Of a stretch of 64,000 nt of DNA, positions 16,572-25,479 are shown piece after piece. The DNA comes from Robertmurraya korlensis (GTDB lineage Bacteria; Bacillota; Bacilli; Bacillales; Cytobacillaceae). The notes beneath the pieces were generated by a model. The model had not been told where the DNA came from. It was given only the letters and a program-made list of their open reading frames with translations, and ran no database searches. Made by a program: the position numbers and the translations under genes. The stretch covers positions 744,001 to 808,000 of the forward strand of contig NZ_JAMBNS010000001.1 of assembly GCF_023715225.1 (NCBI RefSeq), given 5' to 3'. How positions within the stretch are numbered: the first letter of the stretch is position 1; each line of letters starts with the position of its first letter.

Positions 16572-16597
16572 CACAATAGATAAAGGGGCGAAGAGGG

Positions 16598-17872
16598 ATG
16601 GATGAGGAGCTTCGCAAAGTTAGAAAGTGGATAAAACGAAATCGCGTACATGCAACTAGACTTCTTCAAAAGCTAGTACAAGAGGGAAGTGTAAGGGGGA
16701 AGGAAGCGGCTGCTCAAGCAATCATTATTGAAAAATGTAGAGAACTAGGTCTTCAGCTCGATATTTGGGAGATTGGTGATAAGAACCTTATGAACCATCC
16801 TACTTACTGCTCGGATCGAAAGGATTATACTGGGAATCCGAATGTGGTTGGCCTTTTGAAGGGTACAGGAAATGGCAAATCAATAATTCTAAACGGTCAT
16901 ATTGATGTGGTACCAGAAAATAACTTGGCTGAGTGGAAGAATGACCCTTTTAGCGGCTTTATTGAAGAGGGAAGATTATATGGTCGTGGTTCCACAGACA
17001 TGAAGGGAGGAACGGTTGCCCTACTTCTTGCGATGGAATCGATTATTGCAGCGGACATTCAGTTGAAAGGTGATATTATCTTCCAGAGTGTGATAGAAGA
17101 AGAAAGTGGAGGTGCGGGAACCTTGGCTGCCGTGCTAAGGGGATATCGGGCGGATGGAGCGATTATTCCTGAGCCTACCAACCTAAAAATCTTTCCAAAG
17201 CAGCAAGGCTCAATGTGGTTTCGTGTGACAGTTAAAGGACGCTCAGCACATGGTGGTACTAGATACGAAGGAGTAAATGCAATTGAAAAAGGAATATTGG
17301 TAATCAATCAATTAAATGAGCTAGAAAGGGTTCGGAATAGTAGAATTGTAGATCCATTGTATAAAAATATACCGATTCCCATCCCGATAAATATTGGAAA
17401 AATTCATAGCGGGGATTGGCCATCCTCCGTTCCAGATATTTGTATAATTGAGGGGAGAATTGGTGTAGCACCCGACGAAAAAATGTCTTCCGTTCAGGCT
17501 GAACTAGAACATTCATTGCAGGAGCTCGAAACGAAGGACAGTTGGTTTAAAGACTATCCAACTACGGTGGAATGGTTTGGTGGAAGGTGGATCCCAGGTG
17601 ATTTAGAAATAGAACATCCGTTACTTACAACTCTAGAGTCATCGTTTCGAGAAGTTATGGGATCCAATCCTGTTATTGAAGCTTCCCCATGGGGGACAGA
17701 TGGAGGAGTTCTATCAAAAATTGGAGATATTCCAGTGGTAATTTTCGGTCCAGGTGTAACTGAAGTCGCTCATGACGCGAATGAATATATTATTTTAGAA
17801 GATTTATTTACCAGTGCGGATATCATTGCTACTACCATCCTGAATTGGTGTGAAGTAAGTAGACGTGATTAG
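16598..17872 (+). CDS. yodQ: M20 family deacylase, YodQ-like
   Basis: A 424-residue ArgE/DapE-type zinc hydrolase. Metal ligands are visible in NGHIDVVPE (His, Asp), GRGSTDMKGG (Asp), the catalytic pair EEESGG, IIPEPTN (Glu) and TEVAHDANEYI (His), with a dimerisation domain between. In this cluster it may remove an acetyl group from N-acetylated beta-lysine intermediates; the exact substrate is inferred from context only. AAAGGGG lies ten bases before the ATG. Confidence 0.88.
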   Translation: MDEELRKVRKWIKRNRVHATRLLQKLVQEGSVRGKEAAAQAIIIEKCRELGLQLDIWEIGDKNLMNHPTYCSDRKDYTGNPNVVGLLKGTGNGKSIILNGHIDVVPENNLAEWKNDPFSGFIEEGRLYGRGSTDMKGGTVALLLAMESIIAADIQLKGDIIFQSVIEEESGGAGTLAAVLRGYRADGAIIPEPTNLKIFPKQQGSMWFRVTVKGRSAHGGTRYEGVNAIEKGILVINQLNELERVRNSRIVDPLYKNIPIPIPINIGKIHSGDWPSSVPDICIIEGRIGVAPDEKMSSVQAELEHSLQELETKDSWFKDYPTTVEWFGGRWIPGDLEIEHPLLTTLESSFREVMGSNPVIEASPWGTDGGVLSKIGDIPVVIFGPGVTEVAHDANEYIILEDLFTSADIIATTILNWCEVSRRD

Positions 17873-17895
17873 ATAACTTGTATGGAAAAAATGGA

Positions 17896-17927
17896 GAAAG
17901 TCTGACCAAGTATTTGGTTGGGCTTTC
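17896..17927 (+). terminator. Hairpin between yodQ and ablB
   Basis: GAAAGTCTGACCAA pairs with TTGGTTGGGCTTTC (14 bp, three G-U) around a 4-base loop. The T tract is weak (CCCTTTAGG), so this may be a partial terminator or RNA-stability element directly before the ablB ribosome site. Confidence 0.5.
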
Positions 17928-17942
17928 CCTTTAGGAGGAGAT

Positions 17943-18815
17943 ATGTTGAATCAATTGCCAGCTTTTCGTACCGTTGAGACAAGTGGGATTCGATTCGAAG
18001 TTTACATGGACGTTTTTAATAAGCGTGTACGAGTGGATCATTATGTTGGGGACCCCTATCTTGTCATCCAAACCTCCGAAGAAATTGCAAAACAGGAACA
18101 AAGTGAAAAAATCATAATTAAAGGGAAACTTGAGGACTACAAAATATTTTTAGAAAAAGGATATCGGAATGAAGCCATCATAGATGGGTATTTTTTAGGA
18201 TCAGATGGATATTTTTTTTGTAAATATCTTCTGCAGGACAGAGCTTGTACCGCTCATCTCCAAGTAGAAGAAGATATCATTGCTTCTGTTCAGCATCTAA
18301 AAAGGTCATCACAAGTGATTATGCCGCCAGCAGATTACAAGATTATGAAAGTAGGTGAGAAGAAAGCGGAAATGCTTTCTGATTTGTATCGAGAGGTATT
18401 TCAAATTTATCCTACTCCCCTACATGATCCCGAATATGTGAAGAAGACAATGAAAGAAGGAACCATCTACTATGCCTTTATGTTTCAAAACGAAATAATT
18501 AGTGCCGCATCTGCAGAAGTGAATCACATGTTTCGAAACGCAGAATTAACGGATTGTGCGACTAAGAAGGAACACCGGAAATTTGGATTAATGAAAATCC
18601 TTTTGAAAAAGCTTGAAGAAGATTTATATCAACATCAAATCTATTGTTCTTACTCTATAGCAAGGTCGCTCTCCTTTGGAATGAATGCCGTTCTCCACCA
18701 ATTAGGCTATCAATACCGAGGACGGTTAACGAACAATTGTTACATTTTTGATAAGCTGGAAGACATGAATGTTTGGGTGAAAAATTTATCCACCTACCAA
18801 GCTGCCGAAAATTAA
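17943..18815 (+). CDS. ablB: Beta-lysine N-acetyltransferase AblB (YodP-like)
   Basis: A 290-residue GNAT protein that acetylates beta-lysine, the product of KamA. The C-terminal GNAT fold includes YREVFQIYPTPLHDPEYVK, AELTDCATKKEHRKFGLMKILLKKLEE (acetyl-CoA loop) and an N-terminal half specific to AblB/YodP. GGAGGAG precedes the ATG. With kamA it could make the osmolyte N-acetyl-beta-lysine. The adjoining aminotransferase, deacylase and CoA-transferase point to catabolism instead. Confidence 0.88.
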   Translation: MLNQLPAFRTVETSGIRFEVYMDVFNKRVRVDHYVGDPYLVIQTSEEIAKQEQSEKIIIKGKLEDYKIFLEKGYRNEAIIDGYFLGSDGYFFCKYLLQDRACTAHLQVEEDIIASVQHLKRSSQVIMPPADYKIMKVGEKKAEMLSDLYREVFQIYPTPLHDPEYVKKTMKEGTIYYAFMFQNEIISAASAEVNHMFRNAELTDCATKKEHRKFGLMKILLKKLEEDLYQHQIYCSYSIARSLSFGMNAVLHQLGYQYRGRLTNNCYIFDKLEDMNVWVKNLSTYQAAEN

Positions 18816-18838
18816 TTTATAGTGACAGTTTTTCGGCA
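18803..18838 (+). terminator. Weak hairpin after ablB
   Basis: TGCCGAAAA (18803-18811) pairs with TTTTCGGCA (18830-18838) across an 18-base loop, without a T tract. Weak evidence of termination. Confidence 0.35.
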
Positions 18839-18873
18839 CTTAGGCATATATATGCTTTAGGTGGGTGATGATG

Positions 18874-20274
18874 ATGTTTGAGACAAGCAGTATTTCCATC
18901 GAAGTAGTAACGGAAATCTTAAAGGGCGTTGATGAGGGTATTCACGTTGTAGATCTAAACGGCAAGACGATTTTTTATAACGAAGTGGCCGCGCAGCACG
19001 ATGGATTAACCGTGGGTGAAGTAATAGGGAAGCCGTTATTGGAAGTGTTTCCATCGTTAACAGAAGAAACGAGCACGTTATTAAGAGTATTAAAGTCTCG
19101 AAAAGAAATTGTGAATGTGGCTCAATCATATTCCAATATTCATGGAAAAAAGATTGAAACGATTAATTCAACGATTCCTATTTGTGTACATGGCGATTTT
19201 TTTGGCGCGATGGAAATAGCAAAGGATTATTCCAGCATTAAAAGATTGTCTGAACAATTATTAGATTTACAAAAGGAAAAACAAGAGATACATCCGAAGA
19301 AAAAAAGCAAAAGCATTGTTAAGTATACTTTAGATGATTTACTTACAGAAAATAATGAGTTCCTTCAAATAAAAAGAGAAGCATATAAGCTAGCAAAATC
19401 GCAATCATCAATATTAGTTTATGGCGAAAGTGGAACGGGGAAAGAATTATTTGTTCAAGGGATACACGACGCCTCTGTTCGAAGAGATGCCCCTTTTATT
19501 GTTCAAAATTGCGCTGCCATTCCAGAAACTTTACTCGAGAGCATTCTCTTTGGCACAGCAAAAGGGAGTTATACGGGAGCAGTTGATCGACCTGGATTGT
19601 TTGAGCTTGCGGATGGGGGGACTCTGTTTTTGGATGAGCTTCATGCCATGCCGATTGATTTGCAGGCTAAGCTATTACGTGTTCTTGAAGACGGAATGAT
19701 TCGGCGTATTGGCTCTTCGAAAAGTATCCAGGTAGACGTTCGGGTAATTGCTGCAATGAATGTGCATCCGAGTAAAGCACTGGAAGAAAAGCTGATAAGA
19801 ACGGACATCTTTTACCGGTTAAATGTATTAACGTTTGAGCTATTGCCGCTTAGAAAAAGACCAGAAGACATTGCATTTTTATCAATTAAATTTCTCGATC
19901 ATTATAATCACGTTCTTCATAAAAAAATACAAGGTGTGTCTACTGAAGTGATGAACATTTTTCAATCCTATGATTGGCCAGGGAATGTTCGTGAACTCAA
20001 GCATACCATCGAATATATGATGAATGTTTGTGAAGAAACAAGTTTGGGTATAGAACATCTACCTGCCATGATGAAAGGAAATACCTCTGCTAAAAGGAAA
20101 GTCCTCAGTGGGTATTCTCTAAAGGGGCAAATCGAGGAGTTTGAAAAGAATATGATTTGTGAAGCTCTCGAGCAAACGAGTGGAAACATTAAGCAAGCTG
20201 CCAAACTGCTGCAAATTCCAAGACAAACCCTTCAATACAAAATTCAAAAGTACGAGCTGCAAGGTGCCGAGTAA
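18874..20274 (+). CDS. kamR: Sigma-54-dependent PAS/AAA+/Fis activator, KamR-like
   Basis: A protein of about 466 residues: an N-terminal PAS domain (VDEGIHVVDLNGKTIFYNEVA), a linker, a sigma-54 AAA+ domain with Walker A GESGTGKE and Walker B GGTLFLDE, and a C-terminal Fis-type HTH (TSGNIKQAAKLLQIPRQTLQ). The sigma-54 contact loop reads GSYTGA rather than GAFTGA. It sits directly upstream of kamA, which has a sigma-54 promoter. A sigma-54 activator, KamR, is described for the B. thuringiensis kam locus, and this is its likely counterpart. Three consecutive ATGs (18868, 18871, 18874) follow AGGTGGG, so the start is uncertain by two codons. Confidence 0.9.
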   Translation: MFETSSISIEVVTEILKGVDEGIHVVDLNGKTIFYNEVAAQHDGLTVGEVIGKPLLEVFPSLTEETSTLLRVLKSRKEIVNVAQSYSNIHGKKIETINSTIPICVHGDFFGAMEIAKDYSSIKRLSEQLLDLQKEKQEIHPKKKSKSIVKYTLDDLLTENNEFLQIKREAYKLAKSQSSILVYGESGTGKELFVQGIHDASVRRDAPFIVQNCAAIPETLLESILFGTAKGSYTGAVDRPGLFELADGGTLFLDELHAMPIDLQAKLLRVLEDGMIRRIGSSKSIQVDVRVIAAMNVHPSKALEEKLIRTDIFYRLNVLTFELLPLRKRPEDIAFLSIKFLDHYNHVLHKKIQGVSTEVMNIFQSYDWPGNVRELKHTIEYMMNVCEETSLGIEHLPAMMKGNTSAKRKVLSGYSLKGQIEEFEKNMICEALEQTSGNIKQAAKLLQIPRQTLQYKIQKYELQGAE

Positions 20275-20287
20275 TCGGCACCTTTTT
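20261..20287 (+). terminator. Terminator at the end of the sigma-54 activator
   Basis: AAGGTGCCGA (20261-20270) and TCGGCACCTT (20275-20284) form a perfect 10-bp stem over the stop codon, followed by T. Confidence 0.85.
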
Positions 20288-20333
20288 GTATGTAGAAGTG
20301 CATTATTCTCTTCTGTTTCATTAATTTTAATCT

Positions 20334-20349
20334 TGGCACAAAACTTGCA
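20334..20349 (+). promoter_or_regulatory. Sigma-54 (-24/-12) promoter of kamA
   Basis: TGGCAC (20334-20339), five bases, TTGCA (20345-20349): a near-consensus sigma-54 promoter 36 bases before the kamA start. It pairs logically with the activator gene just upstream. No clear enhancer palindrome was found in the short gap, so upstream sites may lie in the activator's coding end. Confidence 0.85.
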
Positions 20350-20384
20350 TGGTTTATGTAAAGCATGTTTGGGAGGAATGAAGA

Positions 20385-21812
20385 ATGAAATATTCATTAT
20401 ATAAACCAGATCGTCATTGGTCTTCGATAGAGCTTTGGAAGGATGTTACGGAAGAGCAGTGGAATGATTGGATTTGGCAGCTGACAAACACGATTCGAAC
20501 ATTGGATGATTTACGCAAAGTGATTAACCTAACCCCTGAAGAAGAAGAAGGAGTAAAAATCTCAACAAAAACTATTCCACTTAATATTACTCCATATTAT
20601 GCATCATTAATGAACCCGGATGATCCAAGATGTCCGATTAGAATGCAGTCTGTTCCTATTTCACAAGAGATTGTTAAAACAAGATACGATCTGGAGGATC
20701 CTCTCCACGAAGATGAAGATTCCCCAACACCAGGTTTGACACATCGTTATCCTGATCGAGTATTATTTCTCGTGACAAACCAATGCTCCATGTATTGTCG
20801 CTACTGTACGAGACGCCGCTTTTCCGGTCAAATCGGGATGGGAGTCCCGAAAAAGCAATTAGACGGTGCAATCAGTTATATAAGAAATACACCACAAATA
20901 AGAGATGTTCTCATTTCTGGTGGAGATGGACTTTTGATCAATGATAATGTACTTGAATATATCTTAAAGAATTTAAGAGAGATCGATCACGTTGAAATCA
21001 TAAGAATAGGTACTAGAGCACCAGTTGTATTTCCACAGCGAATCACAGAAAATCTGTGTAATATTTTAAAAAAGTACCACCCAGTTTGGTTAAATACTCA
21101 TTTTAATACGTCAATTGAAATTACAGAGGAATCTAAAAAGGCGTGCGAAATGCTTGCGAACGCAGGAGTACCTGTCGGAAACCAATCAGTGATCCTAGCA
21201 GGTATTAACGATTCAGTCCCAATCATGAAAAAGCTCATGCACGATTTAGTAAAGATAAGAGTTCGCCCCTATTATATATACCAATGTGACCTTTCAGAAG
21301 GCATCGGCCATTTCCGAGCACCTGTTTCAAAAGGGTTAGAAATCATTGAAGGGCTACGTGGCCACACATCTGGATACGCTGTACCGACCTTTGTGGTCGA
21401 CGCTCCAGGTGGTGGAGGAAAGATTGCACTTCAACCGAATTATCTGATTTCACAAAGTGCGGATAAAGTGATCTTACGCAACTTTGAAGGGGTCATCACA
21501 TCTTATCCGGAGCCTCAGAACTATGTTTCTGGTAGAGCAGAGGATTATTTCAAGAGTGTATATTCTGACTATGAAAAGTACAAATCAGAAGTAGGAATTT
21601 CTGCACTTATGAACGACAGCAAGTTCAACCTCGTCCCGGAAGATTTACAGCGGTTGGACAGAAGAGAAAAATATCAAGAAGACCAGAATCACTCTTCGTT
21701 AAAGGATAAACGTCAAAAGCGTGATGAATTGAAAGAGAAAAAATTCCAGGCACAGCAACAAAAATCTGGCGGACTCTCTACTCAAGAAACAGACAAAACG
21801 GTAAAGGAGTAG
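20385..21812 (+). CDS. kamA: Lysine 2,3-aminomutase KamA (AblA/YodO)
   Basis: A radical-SAM, PLP-dependent enzyme converting L-lysine to L-beta-lysine. The cluster motif CxxxCxxC is C134, C138, C141 in TNQCSMYCRYCTRRR. Also seen: ISGGDGLL (SAM site), IGTRAPVVFPQRI and the PLP region PTFVVDAPGGGGKI. 475 residues, with a Lys/Gln-rich C-terminal tail beyond the core, as in Bacillus homologues. A GGGAGGAA ribosome site precedes the ATG. Transcribed from a sigma-54 promoter; yokU follows with a gap of six bases. Confidence 0.95.
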   Translation: MKYSLYKPDRHWSSIELWKDVTEEQWNDWIWQLTNTIRTLDDLRKVINLTPEEEEGVKISTKTIPLNITPYYASLMNPDDPRCPIRMQSVPISQEIVKTRYDLEDPLHEDEDSPTPGLTHRYPDRVLFLVTNQCSMYCRYCTRRRFSGQIGMGVPKKQLDGAISYIRNTPQIRDVLISGGDGLLINDNVLEYILKNLREIDHVEIIRIGTRAPVVFPQRITENLCNILKKYHPVWLNTHFNTSIEITEESKKACEMLANAGVPVGNQSVILAGINDSVPIMKKLMHDLVKIRVRPYYIYQCDLSEGIGHFRAPVSKGLEIIEGLRGHTSGYAVPTFVVDAPGGGGKIALQPNYLISQSADKVILRNFEGVITSYPEPQNYVSGRAEDYFKSVYSDYEKYKSEVGISALMNDSKFNLVPEDLQRLDRREKYQEDQNHSSLKDKRQKRDELKEKKFQAQQQKSGGLSTQETDKTVKE

Positions 21813-21818
21813 TGATTA

Positions 21819-22100
21819 GTGGATATGAAATGCGAGTGGTGTGAAGGGAAGGCAAAGGTCGGTGAAAGCTCTGTATATTGGGAACTACCAGATGGATCAA
21901 GGGCAATTGAAATTACTAAAACACCTGCCATTATCTGTATGGAATGTGAAATGGTCTATCAGGAAGAAAAGGTGATCAAGGAAATAGAGGATCAGTTGTT
22001 TTTAGTGGATACAAAAAATATTGGTAGTTCAATAAGTTTTAATGCACTATTTGAATTACCTAGATTGTTGAAGAGAAATTATTTTGATTTTTCTTCTTAG
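21819..22100 (+). CDS. yokU: YokU family zinc-finger protein
   Basis: A 93-residue protein with two CxxC pairs (MKCEWCEGKA and IICMECEMVY), a YgiT-type zinc ribbon. It matches B. subtilis YokU, which also neighbours kamA. GTG 21819 has AAAGGAG nine bases upstream; ATG 21825 would be too far. Function is unknown. Likely cotranscribed with kamA. Confidence 0.85.
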   Translation: MDMKCEWCEGKAKVGESSVYWELPDGSRAIEITKTPAIICMECEMVYQEEKVIKEIEDQLFLVDTKNIGSSISFNALFELPRLLKRNYFDFSS

Positions 22101-22108
22101 TTTTATTT

Positions 22109-22140
22109 ATAAATGGCACTCAGAAGTGAGTGCCATTTAT
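22109..22140 (+). terminator. Bidirectional terminator between yokU and the XRE gene
   Basis: ATAAATGGCACTCA and TGAGTGCCATTTAT form a perfect 14-bp stem with a GAAG loop between convergent genes. Confidence 0.85.
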
Positions 22141-22144
22141 ACTC

Positions 22145-22678
22145 TTAAAATAGGTCGGTAACATCCATTGAAGCGGTAACAGCCCCTATAATATCCTCCT
22201 TCTCATTTAAAAGTGGTTCACCGAAAACATAATAACAATGGGTACCATCGGACAATGGAAAGCAAATTTTCTTCTTTATTTTGATTCCTTCTTTTATCAC
22301 GGTTCTTTTGAGATCCATTAATTCAAGAATACCTTGATTCATCGCAAGTTCATCATCTCTTTTTCCAATACTACTATTTGGGTTGAAATCTGGATGAGGA
22401 TTAAATATCCATGTGTATTTTAGTTCTTTATTGCAGTGGGCAATAATCATAGGAGAATTTTTCATAGCTATTTGGAAAGGCTCACTAAACTCTTTTGTAA
22501 AGAAAGCTGAGGAACTAAAACCTAAAACTTTTCCAATACTTTTTGCAACTTCAAAGCTTGGATCACGATGTCCATTTTCAATTTGAGTATAAAAAGCTCT
22601 GTTAATAAAAGCTTTAGATGCAACTTCCTCTTGTGTAAAACCCCTTTCTTTTCTTATCTTCTTTAACCAATTTCTCAT
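22145..22678 (-). CDS. XRE-type HTH regulator with C-terminal PAS-like domain
   Basis: A protein of about 177 residues. The N-terminal Cro/C1 HTH is MRNWLKKIRKERGFTQEEVASKAFINRAFYTQIENG. The C-terminal part (NSPMIIAHCNKELKYTWIFNPH, PLLNEKEDIIGAVTASMDVTD) has a PAS-like pattern, so it probably senses a ligand. The chosen ATG has AAAGGA eight bases upstream; the upstream 15 codons would include the palindrome. It diverges from a PAS-PAS kinase and the pair interrupts the yokU-yozE order. Confidence 0.82.
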   Translation of the reverse strand: MRNWLKKIRKERGFTQEEVASKAFINRAFYTQIENGHRDPSFEVAKSIGKVLGFSSSAFFTKEFSEPFQIAMKNSPMIIAHCNKELKYTWIFNPHPDFNPNSSIGKRDDELAMNQGILELMDLKRTVIKEGIKIKKKICFPLSDGTHCYYVFGEPLLNEKEDIIGAVTASMDVTDLF

Positions 22679-22698
22679 TTTAATATTCCTTTCTGAAC

Positions 22699-22729
22699 TA
22701 TAAAATGTGGCAATTAGCCACATTTTATA
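22699..22729. promoter_or_regulatory. 13-bp palindrome between the XRE and PAS-kinase genes
   Basis: TATAAAATGTGGC (22699-22711), AATTA, GCCACATTTTATA (22717-22729): a perfect inverted repeat 21 bases before the XRE start. Candidate autoregulatory operator of the XRE protein, or an RNA hairpin in its leader. Confidence 0.5.
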
Positions 22730-22855
22730 AAACCATAATATAGTAAGATTGTTTTATAAAAGGGAATTTATAGAAAAAATCTTCTTAAGTAGAAGGTATT
22801 GTCTCTTAATATCGTTAACATTTATTACAATCCTTTTATTGGGAGTGAGAGATTT

Positions 22856-24331
22856 TTGATTAGTAACTATTCTAAAGAAATTATAAACGATATTATATTT
22901 GCCTTAGATTCTACCACAATCATAGCCTTTATAGACAGCAGTGGGTATATTAAATATGCTAATCACAAATTTTGTGAGATATCCAAATATAACTATGGAG
23001 AATTAATTGGAGAAAAATATCAAATCTTTGACTCTACTTTTCTCTATGGAGATTTTTTTTATGGGTTAGAGGATTCTATTAGTAGTGGTAATGTATTGAA
23101 AGGTGATATAAAAACTAGAGCAAAAGATGGTACTTTTTATTGGGTTAATACAACTATCATCCCTTTATTTAATGAACAGAGAAAAGCTTATCAATATGTA
23201 TTCGTTCAAACTGATATAACAGACCGAAAGAAAACGGAAGAAACGTTACAGGAAACTCTTAAAGAATTGGAAAATTCAAATAAAGAATTACAGGATATTA
23301 AAAATGCCTTAGATGATTCATCAATTATTGCTATTACAGATATTACAGGAAGTATCACTTATGTAAATGATACATTTTGTGAAATCTCAAAGTATGATCG
23401 GGATGAATTTATTGGTAAGGACCTTAGAAAAATAAACTCAAATCATCATTCAAAAGATTTTTTTAAATGTTTATGGAAAACAGTTAAACGTGGGGAAGTT
23501 TGGAAAGGTGAAATTAAAAACAAAGCAAAAGATGGTACCTTTTACTGGGTACAATCAACCATAGTTCCCTTTTTTAATAAACAGGGGAGTCCCTACCAAT
23601 ATGTTTCTATACAACATGATATAACTGACAAAAAAAAGGCCGAAGTTATGTTGCTAAGGTCTGAAAAGCTTTCAGCAATTGGTGAACTGGCAGCAGGTAT
23701 TGCACATGAGATTAGAAATCCGTTAACTACACTAAAGGGATTTACTATATTCTTAAATAGTATGGAAAGTGATGTTAAGAAGAAGGAATATTACACTCTT
23801 TTACTAGAAGAAATTGAACGAATCAATTTTATCGTAGGAGAATTTATGGTTTTAGCAAAGCCGCAAACAATTCATTTGAAACGAACGTCTTTGATCCCTA
23901 TCATTACAAAGGTATGTAAATTTCTTGAATCTGAACTTAATTTAAATAATGTAGTGATCGAGTTGGTTTGTGAAAATGAGGATGTATATGTAGAATGTGA
24001 AGAACACATGATTAAGCAAGTATTTCTTAATTTTATTAAAAATGCCATCGAGGCAATGCCTGATGGAGGTACCATAAAAATAAAGGTATTTATTAATAAT
24101 AATAAAGTGCAAATCACCTTCATAGATGAGGGAAAAGGGATACCAGAAGATCAAGTCAAAAAGCTTGGAGAACCATTTTTTACAACAAAAGAAAAAGGAA
24201 ATGGATTAGGGCTAATGGTCTGCTTTAAAATTATTCAAATGCATAACGGTAAAATATTTATTCAAAGTAAAGAAAATAAAGGTACTATGATTGATGTATC
24301 TTTACCATATAAAGGTCTTACCTGTAAGTAG
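22856..24331 (+). CDS. Soluble PAS-PAS histidine kinase, sporulation-kinase type
   Basis: A protein of about 491 residues without membrane helices. PAS 1 covers about 10-125 and PAS 2 about 145-265, each ending in the pattern AKDGTFYWV then ITD(R/K)KK, joined by a short coiled coil. HisKA follows (IAHEIRNPLTTLKGFTIF), then N box INFIKNAIEAMPDGG and G2 KGNGLGLMVC. The H-box matches the Bacillus sporulation-kinase class. TTG 22856 has GGGAG ten bases upstream; a longer TTG start at 22799 is possible. No paired regulator, so it may feed Spo0F. Confidence 0.82.
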   Translation: MISNYSKEIINDIIFALDSTTIIAFIDSSGYIKYANHKFCEISKYNYGELIGEKYQIFDSTFLYGDFFYGLEDSISSGNVLKGDIKTRAKDGTFYWVNTTIIPLFNEQRKAYQYVFVQTDITDRKKTEETLQETLKELENSNKELQDIKNALDDSSIIAITDITGSITYVNDTFCEISKYDRDEFIGKDLRKINSNHHSKDFFKCLWKTVKRGEVWKGEIKNKAKDGTFYWVQSTIVPFFNKQGSPYQYVSIQHDITDKKKAEVMLLRSEKLSAIGELAAGIAHEIRNPLTTLKGFTIFLNSMESDVKKKEYYTLLLEEIERINFIVGEFMVLAKPQTIHLKRTSLIPIITKVCKFLESELNLNNVVIELVCENEDVYVECEEHMIKQVFLNFIKNAIEAMPDGGTIKIKVFINNNKVQITFIDEGKGIPEDQVKKLGEPFFTTKEKGNGLGLMVCFKIIQMHNGKIFIQSKENKGTMIDVSLPYKGLTCK

Positions 24332-24445
24332 ATTTTGGTGTGCAATAGCTGTGGGACTCAGCTGAACATGTAAAAGACTTGCCTTTTCCAAAATACCTAT
24401 AGTAAGGTTACAGGGAAACCATTTGTGAAAGGCGTGTCCTAAATT

Positions 24446-24661
24446 TTGAGAAAATCGTTCTATCACTTCCTAATGAAATATAGACATCCAGCACCAAAGG
24501 ATGCCATTAGTCGATTTGCTAATGATGCCTATGTAGATCATAGCTTTCCGAAGACATCAACGGATTACAGTGAATTATCCTCCTATTTGGAGTTAAATGG
24601 CCCTTACTTAGAGAGCATGGCTGTATTTGATGATGCATGGGATTTATATATAAATGACTAG
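24446..24661 (+). CDS. yozE: YozE family (UPF0346) protein
   Basis: A 71-residue protein with the family pattern SFYHFLMKYRHP, ISRFANDAYVDHSFPKTS and a C-terminal FDDAWDLY, predicted to be a small helical SAM-like fold. Function is unknown. TTG start with AAAGGCGTG upstream. It lies in the same neighbourhood as in B. subtilis, apart from the kinase/XRE insertion. Confidence 0.88.
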   Translation: MRKSFYHFLMKYRHPAPKDAISRFANDAYVDHSFPKTSTDYSELSSYLELNGPYLESMAVFDDAWDLYIND

Positions 24662-24693
24662 GTCATAAGCATATTAAAATAAAAAGGGTTGAC

Positions 24694-24722
24694 ACGTCTC
24701 TTCTATAAAGAGACGTTTTTTT
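24694..24722 (+). terminator. Terminator after yozE
   Basis: ACGTCTCTT (24694-24702) and AAGAGACGT (24708-24716) form a perfect stem followed by seven T. Confidence 0.9.
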
Positions 24723-24783
24723 ATTGCTTGCATATACTATTGTAATCAAAACTTTAGACAAACATTTGAGGTGAACCATTGAC

Positions 24784-25479
24784 ATGAGTGAAAGAAAAAA
24801 ACCAAAGTTTAAAATCGGTGATACTGTCGTGGTCACCATGTATGGTACGGTAGGCAAAGTAACAAATCTTAAGTGGCTTGATGGCATGTATGTATATGAA
24901 ATAAATAAGAGTGAAGGTTTATACATGGAATCAAGTCTCCAAATGCTTTCCGATTATGAAGGTGATCCGATCGAAAGAGAAGAGATTGATATAGAATACA
25001 AGTTTTTTATTGGTGATCTTGTCCAGGTGAAAGGTTATGGGGCAGATTTGTTTAAGGTAGTTGGTTTTCGAACAGAAATCTGGCGTTATAAAGAGGATGC
25101 ATGGGAGGACGTCATTTATGAGCTCTCACGTATCAGTGATGGGGAATGGCTAGAAGTGAATGAAGATGAGTTAACGCTGATTGCCGATGCCGATAGCGCA
25201 GATACGTTTATAAAAAAACTTGGACTATTGTATTCACTAGATAAGAAGAAAAAGACTCTTAAACTACCTGAACCAAAAAATGTCTATAGAAAAGCGGAAA
25301 GAGAAATATTAAATGAAAAAAAACAATCAAGTGAAATGATTGATGCTTTATTAGACTTGTATAATGACTATCGTATTTTGTATGAAATGTTTCATGACGA
25401 CGAATATGTAAAAGTCATGAAACTAGTATTAAAAAAACTTCAACAATTAAAGACGAACGATGGAAAAAGCAATGTGTAA
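24784..25479 (+). CDS. Conserved protein in the YodN position
   Basis: A 231-residue protein, acidic in its first two thirds, with two similar beta-rich segments starting FKIGDTVVVTMYGTVGKVTNL and FFIGDLVQVKGYGADLFKVVGF (KOW/SH3-like repeats), then a helical, Lys-rich C-terminus. Its place between yozE and yozD matches yodN of B. subtilis, but I assign this by position only. Function is unknown. ATG 24784 follows TGAGGTG. Confidence 0.72.
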   Translation: MSERKKPKFKIGDTVVVTMYGTVGKVTNLKWLDGMYVYEINKSEGLYMESSLQMLSDYEGDPIEREEIDIEYKFFIGDLVQVKGYGADLFKVVGFRTEIWRYKEDAWEDVIYELSRISDGEWLEVNEDELTLIADADSADTFIKKLGLLYSLDKKKKTLKLPEPKNVYRKAEREILNEKKQSSEMIDALLDLYNDYRILYEMFHDDEYVKVMKLVLKKLQQLKTNDGKSNV

